NCBI GenBank assembly: GCA_946902985.2
Contig: OX336389.2
Coordinates: 176,090,704 to 176,154,703, forward strand
Direction of reading: 5' to 3'
Origin: Meconema thalassinum
Taxonomy: Eukaryota; Arthropoda; Insecta; Orthoptera; Tettigoniidae
Length of the DNA: 64,000 bases
The notes beneath the pieces were generated by a model. That model saw only the letters and a list, made by a program, of their open reading frames with translations. It ran no database searches and was not told where the DNA came from. The position numbers and the translations under genes were made by a program. Below are positions 1 through 8,631 of the stretch, piece by piece. How positions within the stretch are numbered: position 1 is the first letter of the stretch; each line of letters begins with the position of its first letter.

Positions 1-423
1 AAACTCTCTGTAGTTTCCTATAACTCATAATCCTCCACATCTTTGACTGTACATGGATAACGTGTTAGCTGCACTGATTATATCAACGGAGACTCCAGGG
101 GGTCCAGGTGTATGTAGCTGTCCGTCAACTCATGGCTTAACCAACATTTCAGGAGAGGTTGCCTACCCCCACTCTCTTCCATTAGCGTGAGCTGACAGGA
201 CTGTTTGGGTTTAACCTAATTAGCGGAGTTCGACCATCCCGTAATTGAGGGCCACGGCGTTCTCCACACCCACCATGGCTACTTTCATGCTTTACCTTCC
301 AACGTTATTATTTCAATCACTTCATTCCTACCACTACTATAATATTCAAAACTATGGATACCCGAGTTCAAACCTCAGTAGAAAATTAACGAGTTCGCTA
401 ATACCGAATTAAGTTACATCAGC
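1..423. other. Intergenic DNA, nothing recognised
   Basis: No open frame, repeat or RNA gene that I can support. Composition is ordinary and all frames are interrupted. Confidence 0.4.
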
Positions 424-640
424 ATGTAGCTAGCGGCTTCGATGGCGTAGTTGTTAGCATGCTGAACTGATGTGCCCAAGATTGCAGGTTCAAACCCGAC
501 CGAAGTCGTCGGATTCCTTAAGAGCGTTAAAATCCTTCAGTATGCCTTCCTTCGGAAGGGGAAGTAAAGCCGGCGGTCCCATGTTATAGATTTATGGCAT
601 GTAAAAGAGCCTTCCACTAACTAAACTCGTGTGAAGCTAC
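424..640 (+). repeat. tRNA-headed SINE (single copy in window)
   Basis: The start resembles a tRNA gene: an A-box-like stretch near 440-455 and a B box (ggttcaaaccc, 487-497). It is followed by an unrelated body. I found no second copy here to fix the ends, so the 3' limit is approximate. Confidence 0.45.
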
Positions 641-734
641 ATTTCTAGGTTAGATTTCGTTGAAACGCTCTATGAAAGTTCCTATGTTCACCACTAGGTG
701 TCAGTGACATCTGGTAGCGAAAGTTGGAACTACT

Positions 735-869
735 TGAAATCGAACCGAACTTGTAGCTCACCCCATGGGTGTCCGCTTGAAGCAGCTACAGCATCTGGCG
801 AGTCGAACATGTCCTCGGACACTCCCGGCACTAAAAGCCATACGCTAAATAATAATAATAATAATAATA
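735..869 (+). repeat. SINE family 3, 3' end with (TAA)n tail
   Basis: Matches the 3' part of the SINE found in full at 39.4, 57.2, 58.5 and 63.1 kb, including the stretch about a gtccgaggacat-type core (here in the opposite sense) and the terminal agccatacgcta. It ends in a (TAA)n tail at about 846-869. The tRNA-like head is missing, so this copy is 5' truncated or its head has decayed. Confidence 0.65.
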
Positions 870-1747
870 AGCTTTTAGCTGCATTATTTATGCCCTAATG
901 AGAAGTATATAGACTATTATTGTTTTCGAGCGTTTATTGTTTCCGGTATATGGATGAGAACAATAAAAATCCACGTTTTTCTACTTTATTTAGAGAAACT
1001 AGTTTTTATTACTATAATAAGAAAACGTGCTGTTCGATTGCACTCACATTTTAATACTTTGTAGCCAGAAGTGTTTAAAACGTGGTCTCAGAATCACAAG
1101 TTCTTATCTTCGTGAAAAGATAATTATCATCACCATAAACATGGAAGATTGGGCGAAGTCAAGCTTAACATCGTCTTACAAGTCTTCATTTCTATTCTTG
1201 TAAACCAACCGTTAATGAAAACTTACAATGGCGAGTGAATAAGGAGCGGGACGATATCCAACAGTGTTGTCGAGCGCGTGCGCGGCTGGCAGTGAGGCGG
1301 AATTAAGAAACCGGGAATTTAAAAAAAAAGGAAGGAGACTTATATGATGTTATTATTATGTAAGTTATTGTGCAAAGGAGAATCGTTGACAATCTCTTGA
1401 GGAGTAGAACGCCCAATCTCTGTGCCTACACTCTTCGAAATTCGTTATTTTTCGATCAAATAAAATTCCATTGCACATTTTCAATAACTGTTGATCACAA
1501 GAATATAAACAAAGATGTTTAAAACGATGGTAAACTTGACTTCACCCTAACTTCCAGTCCTGAGAAGATGTATCTTTGTACAATTGATAATGCTTTGTTT
1601 CATAATAAAAATAAAATCATGTAATTCTGAGGCCATGTTAAAACACACAAGGCTATAATATAATAAGATGTGAATATAACCGAAAATCACTTTTTTAATT
1701 TTGAAGATTCTATAAATTGAGGGTTATCTGAAGTTAGTTGGAAAAAC
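870..1747. other. AT-rich intergenic DNA
   Basis: No supported gene. Short A and T runs and stop codons fill all frames. A short purine-rich stretch lies at 1318-1340. Confidence 0.4.
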
Positions 1748-1987
1748 GTGAACTCTTTCCGTTCCGACCAAAATAACGTTCGAAAAAATTGTAATATCTT
1801 CGTAGGCTCCCTAAACAGGCTACCACCTCGGGAAGCCAAGTGTGATGAAAGGAGTCAGTGTGTATTGTGCGATTTTGGTTTGGAAAATAATAGTAGACGT
1901 GAAAACCACATATCTATTGTCCATTGTCTTCTTCAGGAAGTAGATGCAGGTCAACGATTGTTGAATTCTTTATGTTGTTGGGGCTGA
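1748..1987 (+). CDS. Short orphan frame with one C2H2-like motif
   Basis: A 79-codon open frame whose residues 37-58 contain C-x2-C-x12-H-x4-H, the spacing of a classical C2H2 zinc finger. The residues between (CDFG...NH) lack the usual linker and the usual hydrophobic pattern is weak. There is no flanking splice signal or neighbouring exon that I can tie it to. It could be a decayed exon of a zinc-finger gene or a chance match; I favour treating it as hypothetical. Confidence 0.15.
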   Translation: MNSFRSDQNNVRKNCNIFVGSLNRLPPREAKCDERSQCVLCDFGLENNSRRENHISIVHCLLQEVDAGQRLLNSLCCWG

Positions 1988-2104
1988 TAGCTCATAATTG
2001 GAAATCGATAGTACTTACAGTTTTCAAATGAACTTATTGCTTTTCTAGTTTAGTAAGACCACGAGAGTGTGTACAGATCTGCTATCTATCTGGGGTGTAT
2101 GGAT

Positions 2105-2480
2105 CGGGGATGGAACAAGAATTAAATTTCAAAATTTTATTTCGGAGCAGCAATATAATTAAATTCAGCCAGTCAAAATAATTAAAATCCGGTGTGAAAT
2201 GAAACCTGGAGTGAAACATATAATTTCATTCTGATAGAGCATTAATTTTAAATGAAACTGTGAATGAAACGACTCGAAATAAATCTGAACAGAATTAAAA
2301 TTGGAATGAAATTAAAAAATGAAACTTGGATTAGCAAATAAATCCGGGATGAAATGCGAGAGTTGAATGTAAAGAATGAAGCTCTGAGTGAAATAAAATG
2401 TGAAATGAAATCCTGAGATATTCAAAATGGAATTAAAATGGAGTGAGATGCAATGAATAAAATGCAAAGAATGAAAAATA
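2105..2480 (+). repeat. Degenerate ATGAAA-rich simple repeat
   Basis: A stretch strongly biased to A and G on this strand, built from drifting copies of gaatgaaa, gtgaaac and aatgaaat. It looks like an old low-complexity tandem array and has no coding signal. Confidence 0.5.
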
Positions 2481-2645
2481 TGGAGGAGAATCCAAGGAAC
2501 AAGACTGAGCCTGGAATAGAAGTGGGGAACACCAGGGAATCAATTCCACGATAGCTGAGGTGAGAATCGAACCCAACTACAACTCAGTTTTGTCTCAAGA
2601 GGCTGAGTGCACCCCGTAACATCCCTCAGACTAGAATTCAATGTT
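2481..2645 (+). repeat. SINE family 2, degraded copy
   Basis: Shares with other family 2 copies (28.9, 45.3 kb) the order: gcctggaatagaag, a decayed gggaaaccac motif, gctgaggtgagaatcgaacc, then ggctgagtgcaccccg and ctcagactagaatt. Several substitutions suggest an old insertion. Confidence 0.6.
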
Positions 2646-2926
2646 ATAACAGAGGGTTTATGATCAAATGTCGTGGATTTAAAAACTCTTCGTATGGTGT
2701 AATTTAATATTATAATTTAGTATAATACTTTTAAATTGATTACGTGTTATATTATTTTAAATTATTGAATACAATACACCAGAGCTTCACGGGGTGCAAT
2801 ATGCTCGTTGCGCTGGTCTTTGCACACGTGCAATTTTGAGCGATTGTAAAGCCCTGGAGGCTGGTAGGTTTAGTAGGTTAGTAGGTTTACATACATGCAA
2901 TGTGCATAATGCAGGAAGGTGTTTCT

Positions 2927-3142
2927 CGGTTGTATTGACAGAGGCGTGGTGGCGCAGCGGCGAAACTATTCGCCTCTAACCAAGGTGGACTGGGTTCGAT
3001 TCCCGGCCAATGCATGTGGGATTTTCAAAGTAAAATGCCATGTCCTGTGGTTCGGATTCCACGTAAAAAGGAGGTTCCGTGGCTCATGATCACAGGATTA
3101 ACGGTCACGTAAAACTACAAGCTTCCTTTCGGTTGTATTGAC
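2927..3142 (+). repeat. SINE family 1, full copy with target-site duplication
   Basis: The body (about 2940-3129) begins with a tRNA-like head (ggtggcgcagcggcgaaac; B box gggttcgattccc) and ends with the family tail ctacaagcttcc. It is bracketed by a 13-bp duplication, cggttgtattgac, at 2927-2939 and 3130-3142. This is the best full-length reference copy of the family in the window. Confidence 0.8.
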
Positions 3143-3254
3143 CTTTGCTCAGTGATTGGTTACACTGCATATCACTCCACCACGATCACCCTAATACGTT
3201 GTTGTTGGATAATAATCTGTCACGTTGTGAAAGCCGTATTTGTAACTGGGATTA

Positions 3255-3446
3255 GGATTCGCAAGGAGGTGACCGTGCCCTTAATTTATGTACCATCCTG
3301 GAATTTGCCTGGAGTAGAAGTGGGGTACCACGGGAAAAACTTCTCAGATGGCTGAGGTAGGAATCGAACTTACCTCTTTTGAGCTGTGATTCACGGGGCT
3401 AAGTGAACCACGTTTCAGCCCTCAAACCAGAACTAAACTCCTTGGC
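3255..3446 (+). repeat. SINE family 2, left half of the palindrome's host site
   Basis: Family 2 sequence (gcctggagtagaag, gctgaggtaggaatcgaac, cctcaaaccagaactaaac) that stops abruptly at the palindrome. It resumes at 18061 with the expected next segment (cttggcagaaccgggagtgg). Other copies, such as 29150-29280, show the two halves joined without interruption, so the pre-insertion sequence can be inferred. Confidence 0.75.
3441..3446. repeat. Target-site duplication, left (cttggc)
   Basis: Six bases immediately outside the left terminus, repeated exactly at 18061-18066. A 6-bp duplication is the length typical of Polinton/Maverick integration. Confidence 0.85.
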
Positions 3447-3462
3447 AGTAGTGGAGTAGTGG
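3447..3462 (+). repeat. Left terminus with reiterated tip
   Basis: Reads AGTAGTGG twice in tandem, and each unit itself starts with AGT twice. Short terminal reiterations allow sliding-back initiation by protein-primed polymerases such as those of phi29 and adenovirus, and are described for Polintons. The function here is inferred. Confidence 0.6.
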
Positions 3463-3549
3463 CGCTTCTGCCCCACTTCAAAACCCCGTTATTACCACTA
3501 CTAAGCCTCAGCCATGTTAAATATCTCTTGAACGCATGGTCCGATTTTG

Positions 3550-4490
3550 ACAAATGAGGTATTGTTGGACTCGGGCTGACGTCCTCTTTGCTATGGACCA
3601 CTCATTATATTTTTCAAAATTTTTTTGAAAATTTTTGTTTTCGAAAATAGGCGATAGTTTGAAAACCAAACAGGATAGAACGTTGTGCCATGGCTCAAAC
3701 GAACAGTCTTTATGACCTTTATTTTTTGTAATAAAACTTTTTTATTTTTTATATTTTTTTGAAAACACTTTAATTTTGAAAATTCTATATTTTGGAAACT
3801 AGGAACTCTACAAAAAAAATTGTTTAACGTAAATCAATGGTCCCTACCCCCTCTACCCCCAAAATAAATTTCAAGTCTCTAGAATGAAAACCTGCAGTAG
3901 TGGGATGGTGGGGGAGCTGCTTACAAAAGCAAGTGGTGAGCCCCTGCGACCTTGGAATGGAAGGAGCCATGCTAGGAGGGCGTGCTTGGATTCGTTTTTT
4001 TCGTCTCGTTGTGCTCTTTACGGGAATGTCGGTGTCGAAAAGGTGAAAATCTGGAAACACAGTCTTTTTGGGGTAAAAACGTGATTTTAGACTTTTTGCT
4101 ATATCTCGCGAACCAATCATGCTAGAGGCATGTTCGACAGGTCCAAGGACTCGGGGTGACGTCCTCTCTGCTATGGACCACTCGTTATAATTTTTAATAA
4201 AATTGGAAACTCGATTTTGGGGTAAACACATGCTTTTTGTGATTTTGCCGATATCTAACGAACCAATAACGTTAGAGGCATGTACGACGGGTCCAAGGAC
4301 TCGGGGTGACGTCCTCTTTGCTATGGACCACTCGTTGTAATTAAAAAAAAATGGGAAATGCGATTTTGGGGTAAACACGTGTTTTTTATGATTTTTGCCG
4401 ATATGTCACGAACCAATAACGCTAGAGACGTGTACGAGGTGTCCTAGCACTCGGGCTAACGCCCCCTTTCAAATGTGGTAGATATTTTTT
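3550..4490. repeat. Subterminal repeats, left arm (150-bp period)
   Basis: The block actcggg(c/g)t(g/a)acg(t/c)cc recurs at 3569, 4149, 4299 and 4449; the last three are exactly 150 bp apart. Each is followed by ctatggaccactc or a decayed form. The first unit is separated by about 430 bp of unrelated sequence. Because 150 is a multiple of three, the minus strand stays open here (3824-4378), with a repeated 50-residue peptide; I regard that frame as a by-product. Subterminal repeats in transposons commonly bind the element's own proteins. Confidence 0.7.
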
Positions 4491-4948
4491 TCGAAAAAAT
4501 AATTCACAAAGGGCCTAACGCCATACATGTTGAAAAAAAAATCATTACCGTTACCTGTTTATAATGTTTATAAAGCGTGGTGGTTGAGAGAGACGATACG
4601 GCTGGGTGTGTGTGTGTTTCAACGAACCTGTCGCTGACCACGGTGGCTGTGTTCAATAGATCAATCGCTATTTCGACGGGTCGGTGTATGACAGAGCGAG
4701 GGTACGTTTTTTCACACTTTTTACCTTTAACGTGTAAACGGTGATGAGAACTTGGTTCTATGTTGGTCGAAGTGAGTACAGAAAACATACTTGCCGAGGA
4801 GCAGGAGGTGAATGTCATTTGAGCTTATGGGAAGGCGTTGATCTGACTTGACAACAGGTGACGCTTGAAGGTGAAATAATCTGACCATTGTGGTGGCAGG
4901 GAAGTGCGAAAGGCGTGCACACATGTGAAACCACAGGCACGCTAAACC

Positions 4949-5170
4949 AGTGACATCCTGTCTTGCTTCGTACGTGACAAAATGCAAGTCCATGTGACAT
5001 TTGATCTACCGCAGGTGTTCGCCTGAGACGTTATCTGTCCACGTGCGCGATAACTGTTAACAAGTCACATCCTGTTTTGCTTCGTACGTGACAAAATGCA
5101 AGTTCATGTGAAATTTGATTCGCCACAGGTGTTCGCCTGGGACGTTAGCTGTCCACGTGACCGATAACAG
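4949..5170. repeat. 114-bp direct repeat pair, left arm
   Basis: Two adjacent diverged copies with catcctg at 4954 and 5068. Both contain cgtacgtgacaaaatgcaag, caggtgttcgcctg and ctgtccacgtg. They lie just upstream of the TATA box of the small three-exon gene, so they could be enhancer-like, but nothing in the sequence proves it. Confidence 0.6.
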
Positions 5171-5215
5171 AATGTTCAAAGCGTGGGAAAAAATGATTAT
5201 ACATGCAACGTAGCA

Positions 5216-5253
5216 TATATAAAGACATGTCGTTATCATTTCCACTCTCACTT
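5216..5253 (+). promoter_or_regulatory. Putative core promoter of the three-exon gene, left arm
   Basis: TATATAAA at 5216-5223 is followed by a TCACTT initiator-like site with its A at 5250. The spacing (about 34 from the first T) is slightly long for an insect TATA promoter, and an alternative start at the TCATTT near 5238 is possible. A leader exon from about 5250 to 5348 would then meet a donor ggg/gtaggt. Confidence 0.4.
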
Positions 5254-5474
5254 GGGTGGACTACCTTTCAACACACTGCGTTGCATGAAACCCTTGGTCT
5301 TGTTTAACAGTTTTGGTGTTGGTGGAAAATACTTAACCTTGTTGTGGGGTAGGTGTTTATTTATTCATTTATACATTTATTGATTTATATATATATTTAC
5401 ATGCAATTATTTATTGATTAGATAATTAATGATTTTATTTATTTATTTGTTTGCAGATAACCGGTATACCTTAC

Positions 5475-6295
5475 ATGTCTGAGAGAGAAGAAACCATTGC
5501 ACTTTTGAGCCCACTAGAAGGAAGCAGCAAGAAGCCACTGCAAGTAAAGGTGGGATTATTTTTTTAAACTAACTTGTTTTATTTTTGTTGTTTCATATTT
5601 TATTTTATGAAATATATGTATTAACCTGAATTTAGGTATTTATAGCGGTTTATTTTATTTATTTTTAGAAACTTGGAAAGAATAGCCTTACCGCCGTAGC
5701 AGTCGCTGAAAAAAACCAGAAACGCACTAAAGCGAAACCACTGCCAAAGAGTGAACTGTTTAAAACTCAGGTAAGTCCAACTTAAAAATGCTATTCCATT
5801 TTACCACTACTGAAAACTCGTAGACAAAAAAAAATTCATTACCTGTACATGACTGGGACAATGATTGCTTTCTTGATTAATGGCTATGTTGTTGTTGTTG
5901 ACTGGGAAAAGTACAAGGCCATGTTGGATTTTCTAAAAATAAAATAATAAATTTAATTTATGGGTGGTTCCCTATGGACTCAACGAATATCCACAGGTTT
6001 GAACATGATAATGTGAACAAAATGACATGACATTCATTTTTGTTTATATATTGGTTAAAGGGAGGGTGGGGGAATGTAAATGACTGTAGCTTTATAAAAA
6101 AAGAAAATAAGTACATGGGTTACTGTTTGTGCCAACATACAGTTTATTTTTAATGGTGTTTTGATATATTAATGCCAATTAACGTTAACGTTTTATTTAC
6201 AAGTATTGATTGATTGATTGATTGATTGAGTGATGGGTTATTTTGTTTGCTTTTAGGTGTCGTCATGTGCCATTAACGTAATGAACAGACAGTGA
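5475..6295 (+). CDS. Small basic protein, three coding exons (left copy)
   Basis: Coding exons at 5475-5549, 5669-5770 and 6257-6295 join in phase 0 to give about 71 residues ending at TGA 6293-6295. Support: an acceptor tttgtttgcag just before 5458, acceptor atttttag before 5669, a consensus donor CAG/gtaagt after 5770, and acceptor gcttttag before 6257. The first donor is ambiguous: AAG/gtggga at 5549 or CAA/gtaaag at 5543, both in phase. The product starts MSEREETIALLSPLEG and is Lys-rich in the middle exon (KKLGKN...KRTKAKPLPKSE). It has no membrane segment or domain that I recognise; a nuclear or nucleic-acid-binding role is only a guess from charge. If the second intron is retained, the frame ends seven codons earlier. 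The last exon leads into the IAP frame 77 bp later, so a shared transcript is possible. Confidence 0.5.
5849..5947 (+). CDS. Possible 32-residue microprotein in the second intron (left)
   Basis: ATG at 5849, TAA at 5945-5947, inside the 486-bp second intron of the gene above. The first half is hydrophobic (MIAFLINGYVVVV) and the second amphipathic and basic (DWEKYKAMLDFLKIK), which could form a short membrane-anchored peptide. AATAAA-like motifs overlap its end. Frames this short occur by chance, so this is only a candidate. Confidence 0.2.
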   Translation: MTGTMIAFLINGYVVVVDWEKYKAMLDFLKIK

Positions 6296-6371
6296 ACAAG
6301 CATGCATTATGCTTTAAAGTACTCTGTGCAATGTTAATAACTTACAATAAGAAAACGTTTTATTATAACAC

Positions 6372-7391
6372 ATGGCGTTAGTACCAAATACAACAAGTGA
6401 GCAAGTTGGTTTACCACGTGGGTTAAATTTAAAATCAGAACATGATCGATGGTTAACATTTGAATCCTGGCCTGTAGGCTTTTTGTCGACGCATGAACTT
6501 GCAAAAGCCGGTTTTTTTTACTTGAACCGAGGAGATGTGGTGCGCTGTGTGTTTTGTCGTATTGAACTTTCACACTGGGAAGAAGGGGATGATCCCTTTA
6601 GAGACCATTTGCGATGGTCTCCTCACTGTCCTTACATGCTTGGAAAGCAAGTGGGTAACCTACCCGTGCATTCATTTTACCGAACCACAAGGCCTATGGC
6701 CGCTACTTACGTTGCTGAATCACAAATAAATAATAATAATGATGTATTACCAGCCAACGGTAGTGTCGATATATGTGGTCCATATGCCATAGACAGTGTT
6801 GAATTGGCGTGTGCTTTTGAAAAATTGGGAGTTTGCAAGACTAAAGCACTAGCACACCCAGAGTACAGCTCTGTTGAAAAACGTTTCGAATCTTATAAAA
6901 ATGTTTGGCCATTAATATTAAAACACCTTACCAAACAGCTAAGTGAAGCTGGATTTTTTTATACTGGTGAAGGGGATAAAACAATATGTTTTTATTGTGG
7001 ATTTGCTTTAAAGGATTGGCAAATGACTGATGACCCTTTTGTGCAACACGCTCGTTGGTTACCAAACTGTAAATACATGGTGTTGCTTAAAGGTCAGGAA
7101 TTTGTGAACACTATTCGTAAAGAAAAAGTGATTGCAGCACAAGACATAAAAGTGCCTTTAGAGTTAGAGCACGTGGAGCAAATACATAAGGCTGAAAGAA
7201 AAGACTTGTCTCACGAACAGATACAAAAGTGTGACCAACAATTATGTAAAATTTGTTATCAAGATGAACTAGGTGTTGTATTTTTACCCTGTGGACACAT
7301 GATAGCCTGTGTCAAGTGTGCATTAGAACTTAACACTTGTGCTATATGCAGAAAAGTAGTATCTGCAACAGTTAGGGCATTTCTTGCATAA
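6372..7391 (+). CDS. iap: Inhibitor of apoptosis, 2 BIR + RING (left copy)
   Basis: An intact, intronless 339-residue IAP. BIR1 covers about residues 25-90 with zinc ligands C59, C62, H79, C86; BIR2 about 170-237 with C206, C209, H226, C233. Both have the family spacing C-x2-C-x16-H-x6-C. A C-terminal RING (292-326) has ligands C292, C295, C307, H309, C313, C316, C323, C326, as in E3 ligases of insect and baculovirus IAPs. Family members bind and ubiquitylate caspases or pro-apoptotic Grim/Reaper-type proteins in the cytosol. The architecture and length fall between compact baculovirus IAP3-like proteins and longer insect DIAP1. The start is the first ATG in frame. Ser32 here is Phe in the right copy. 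In this element it is probably an anti-death accessory gene of viral-element type; whether it was captured from host or virus cannot be told here. Confidence 0.92.
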   Translation: MALVPNTTSEQVGLPRGLNLKSEHDRWLTFESWPVGFLSTHELAKAGFFYLNRGDVVRCVFCRIELSHWEEGDDPFRDHLRWSPHCPYMLGKQVGNLPVHSFYRTTRPMAATYVAESQINNNNDVLPANGSVDICGPYAIDSVELACAFEKLGVCKTKALAHPEYSSVEKRFESYKNVWPLILKHLTKQLSEAGFFYTGEGDKTICFYCGFALKDWQMTDDPFVQHARWLPNCKYMVLLKGQEFVNTIRKEKVIAAQDIKVPLELEHVEQIHKAERKDLSHEQIQKCDQQLCKICYQDELGVVFLPCGHMIACVKCALELNTCAICRKVVSATVRAFLA

Positions 7392-7481
7392 CTAGTATAA
7401 TTTATTCGCCATGGATAGTGCAAAATCCCTAATTGCACAATATTATTAAAGCTGTTTTAGAGTGTAATAGATATGCTTTTG

Positions 7482-7493
7482 TTTTGTTTATAG
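7482..7493 (+). promoter_or_regulatory. Strong 3' splice site before the 93-residue gene (left)
   Basis: A pyrimidine-rich tract ending in tttgtttatag puts AG at 7492-7493, nine bases ahead of ATG 7503. This suggests the 93-residue protein is made from a spliced transcript whose leader lies upstream, possibly skipping the IAP frame. The donor used is unknown. Confidence 0.4.
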
Positions 7494-7502
7494 ACTACTA
7501 CA

Positions 7503-7784
7503 ATGAATGTTTTGAATGCTGTGGGACAATCATGTGGCTTAGAGACAAAGAAGCTCAGCGAATTGCCAATGCATATTCCATTCCGCATTATCAAGATTCG
7601 GAAATTGAAAACAGTATATGGTGATCGTGTACTTTGTGTATGTGAAAACTTTGAGACATTTCTGCCTATACGGTTTAATGATATGTCGGAGAGTGTTTTT
7701 GATGAAGTTAATAATGCTGTGCAACCTGTACACTTAATTTATGAAGGTTTTAAAAACAATAGGTGCATGGTTCGTTTTAATTAA
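7503..7784 (+). CDS. 93-residue protein, possible OB-fold-like (left copy)
   Basis: An intact 93-codon frame 111 bp after the IAP stop. The centre reads like a small beta-rich domain: a basic strand (RIIKIRKLKTVYGDRVLCV), then FETFLPIRFNDMSE, then a closing strand (VHLIYEGF). I recall similar short proteins, with a YG-x-R-hydrophobic strand followed by FLP-x-R-(F/Y), in arthropod genomes and mobile elements. They are sometimes likened to single-stranded-DNA-binding OB folds, but that recollection is unverified. AATAAA overlaps the TAA stop (7784-7789 and again 7788-7793), so the 3' untranslated region is minimal, as in compact viral genes. It converges on the FLYWCH genes. Confidence 0.6.
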   Translation: MNVLNAVGQSCGLETKKLSELPMHIPFRIIKIRKLKTVYGDRVLCVCENFETFLPIRFNDMSESVFDEVNNAVQPVHLIYEGFKNNRCMVRFN

Positions 7785-7793
7785 ATAAATAAA
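7784..7793 (+). terminator. Overlapping polyadenylation signals (left)
   Basis: AATAAA at 7784-7789 and 7788-7793, the first sharing its first base with the stop codon of the 93-residue gene. They probably serve the rightward IAP and 93-residue unit. Confidence 0.5.
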
Positions 7794-8253
7794 TAATGTG
7801 AAATAATAATGGAAATTATAAGTAATGACAATATACTGAAAAAGAAAGAAAATATGTGCATAGAATAGTAATGTTTTAGTGTTTAGTGTTGTCTTTAAAA
7901 ATATTATGATGAAACCAAAAAAAATGTATATAAAGTTTGTAAATAAATGCAAAATGATGTTACAATGCTGTTTTATTTTATACAAAGTTAGTATATTTAA
8001 CATTGCAGAGTATACATGATTATGACAATAAATGCATACTGAATACAAGCCTTTCTCACATTACAATAGTCTGTTATAGTTTTAAACACAAGGCTTGTTG
8101 TAGATCATTTTATAGCAATGTCCCTTTAATGTTGTTTTCGAAAAGTGGGGAAGCCACAATGGTTGTATTGACATAAAAACCTTATGGTTATTACTATTTA
8201 GTCACTTTGATCCCCTTGCAGATCAACAGCAGATGACCTAGTTGTTCCACTCT
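7794..8253. other. AT-rich convergent intergenic region (left arm)
   Basis: Lies between two converging units. A 104-codon minus-strand frame here (7734-8048) is Phe/Ile/Tyr-rich, as expected from AT-rich DNA, and I do not call it a gene. On the minus strand an AATAAA at 7972-7977 could end the FLYWCH transcripts. The mirror region is 13254-13713. Confidence 0.5.
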
Positions 8254-8631
8254 TTAAAACGACAACAACAACACTACCTCTTGCATAGTTTGTGATGTTG
8301 ATGGCTCTTGCGACGTGGAAGATGGATTAAAAATAACTTTGAGAACAGGGGTTAAACGTTGATCATTAAACAATGCACTATTTTGAGTAGCAATATGGTT
8401 TTCTTGATTTTTTGTCGACGGCAACTGTGTTTCATGCGGTACACTACATTGATGATTACTGACACTTAAAACCTCACTATTTTTACTTTTTAGGTCACTA
8501 CGACAATGTTTGGAACGTTGCTTTGAACAACGCCAAATAACAGTTCCATTTTTATTGGTTCGTTTCACAATATATGAATATCCTTTATAGTATGCGTAAG
8601 GCTTACCATACCTAGTCACTGATACTTCCAT
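8254..8631 (-). CDS. FLYWCH zinc-finger protein A, shortened (left copy)
   Basis: About 125 residues. The start at 8631 (MEVSV) is chosen because it aligns with the start of its paralogue; an upstream in-frame ATG at 8670 would add 13 residues. One FLYWCH domain spans residues 3-63: YKGYSY, IWRCSKQ, the KHC cysteine and a NHQC end, the last replacing the usual H-x-H. FLYWCH domains bind DNA or proteins and recur in insect chromatin and mobile-element proteins. The tail is Ser/Thr/Gln-rich and ends early. Downstream DNA still resembles the paralogue's continuation (ctgcaaggggatcaaa against ttgcaagaggatcaaa), so the C-terminal half was lost by frame decay. Confidence 0.75.
   Translation of the reverse strand: MEVSVTRYGKPYAYYKGYSYIVKRTNKNGTVIWRCSKQRSKHCRSDLKSKNSEVLSVSNHQCSVPHETQLPSTKNQENHIATQNSALFNDQRLTPVLKVIFNPSSTSQEPSTSQTMQEVVLLLSF

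Noticed and set aside
424..640. Functional tRNA gene from A- and B-box-like motifs here and in other SINE heads
   Set aside because: None folds into a convincing complete cloverleaf with acceptor pairing; all continue into SINE bodies.
3441..3448. Reading the target duplication as 8 bp (cttggcag)
   Set aside because: The two extra bases are explained by the host SINE continuing with ag and the element starting with AG; only the 6-bp reading leaves symmetric termini.
3824..4378. 184-codon minus-strand frame with internal peptide repeats (mirror 17129-17683)
   Set aside because: The openness follows from the 150-bp DNA repeat being a multiple of three. It covers terminal-repeat DNA, and no domain is recognisable.
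4504..5000. Frames of 61-104 codons on the minus strand near the terminal repeats
   Set aside because: Overlapping frames in different phases, no homology, and they run over the 114-bp repeats and promoter of another gene.
7734..8048. 104-codon Phe/Ile-rich frame (mirror 13459-13773)
   Set aside because: Typical of AT-rich sequence. It overlaps the convergent 3' ends of two real transcription units.
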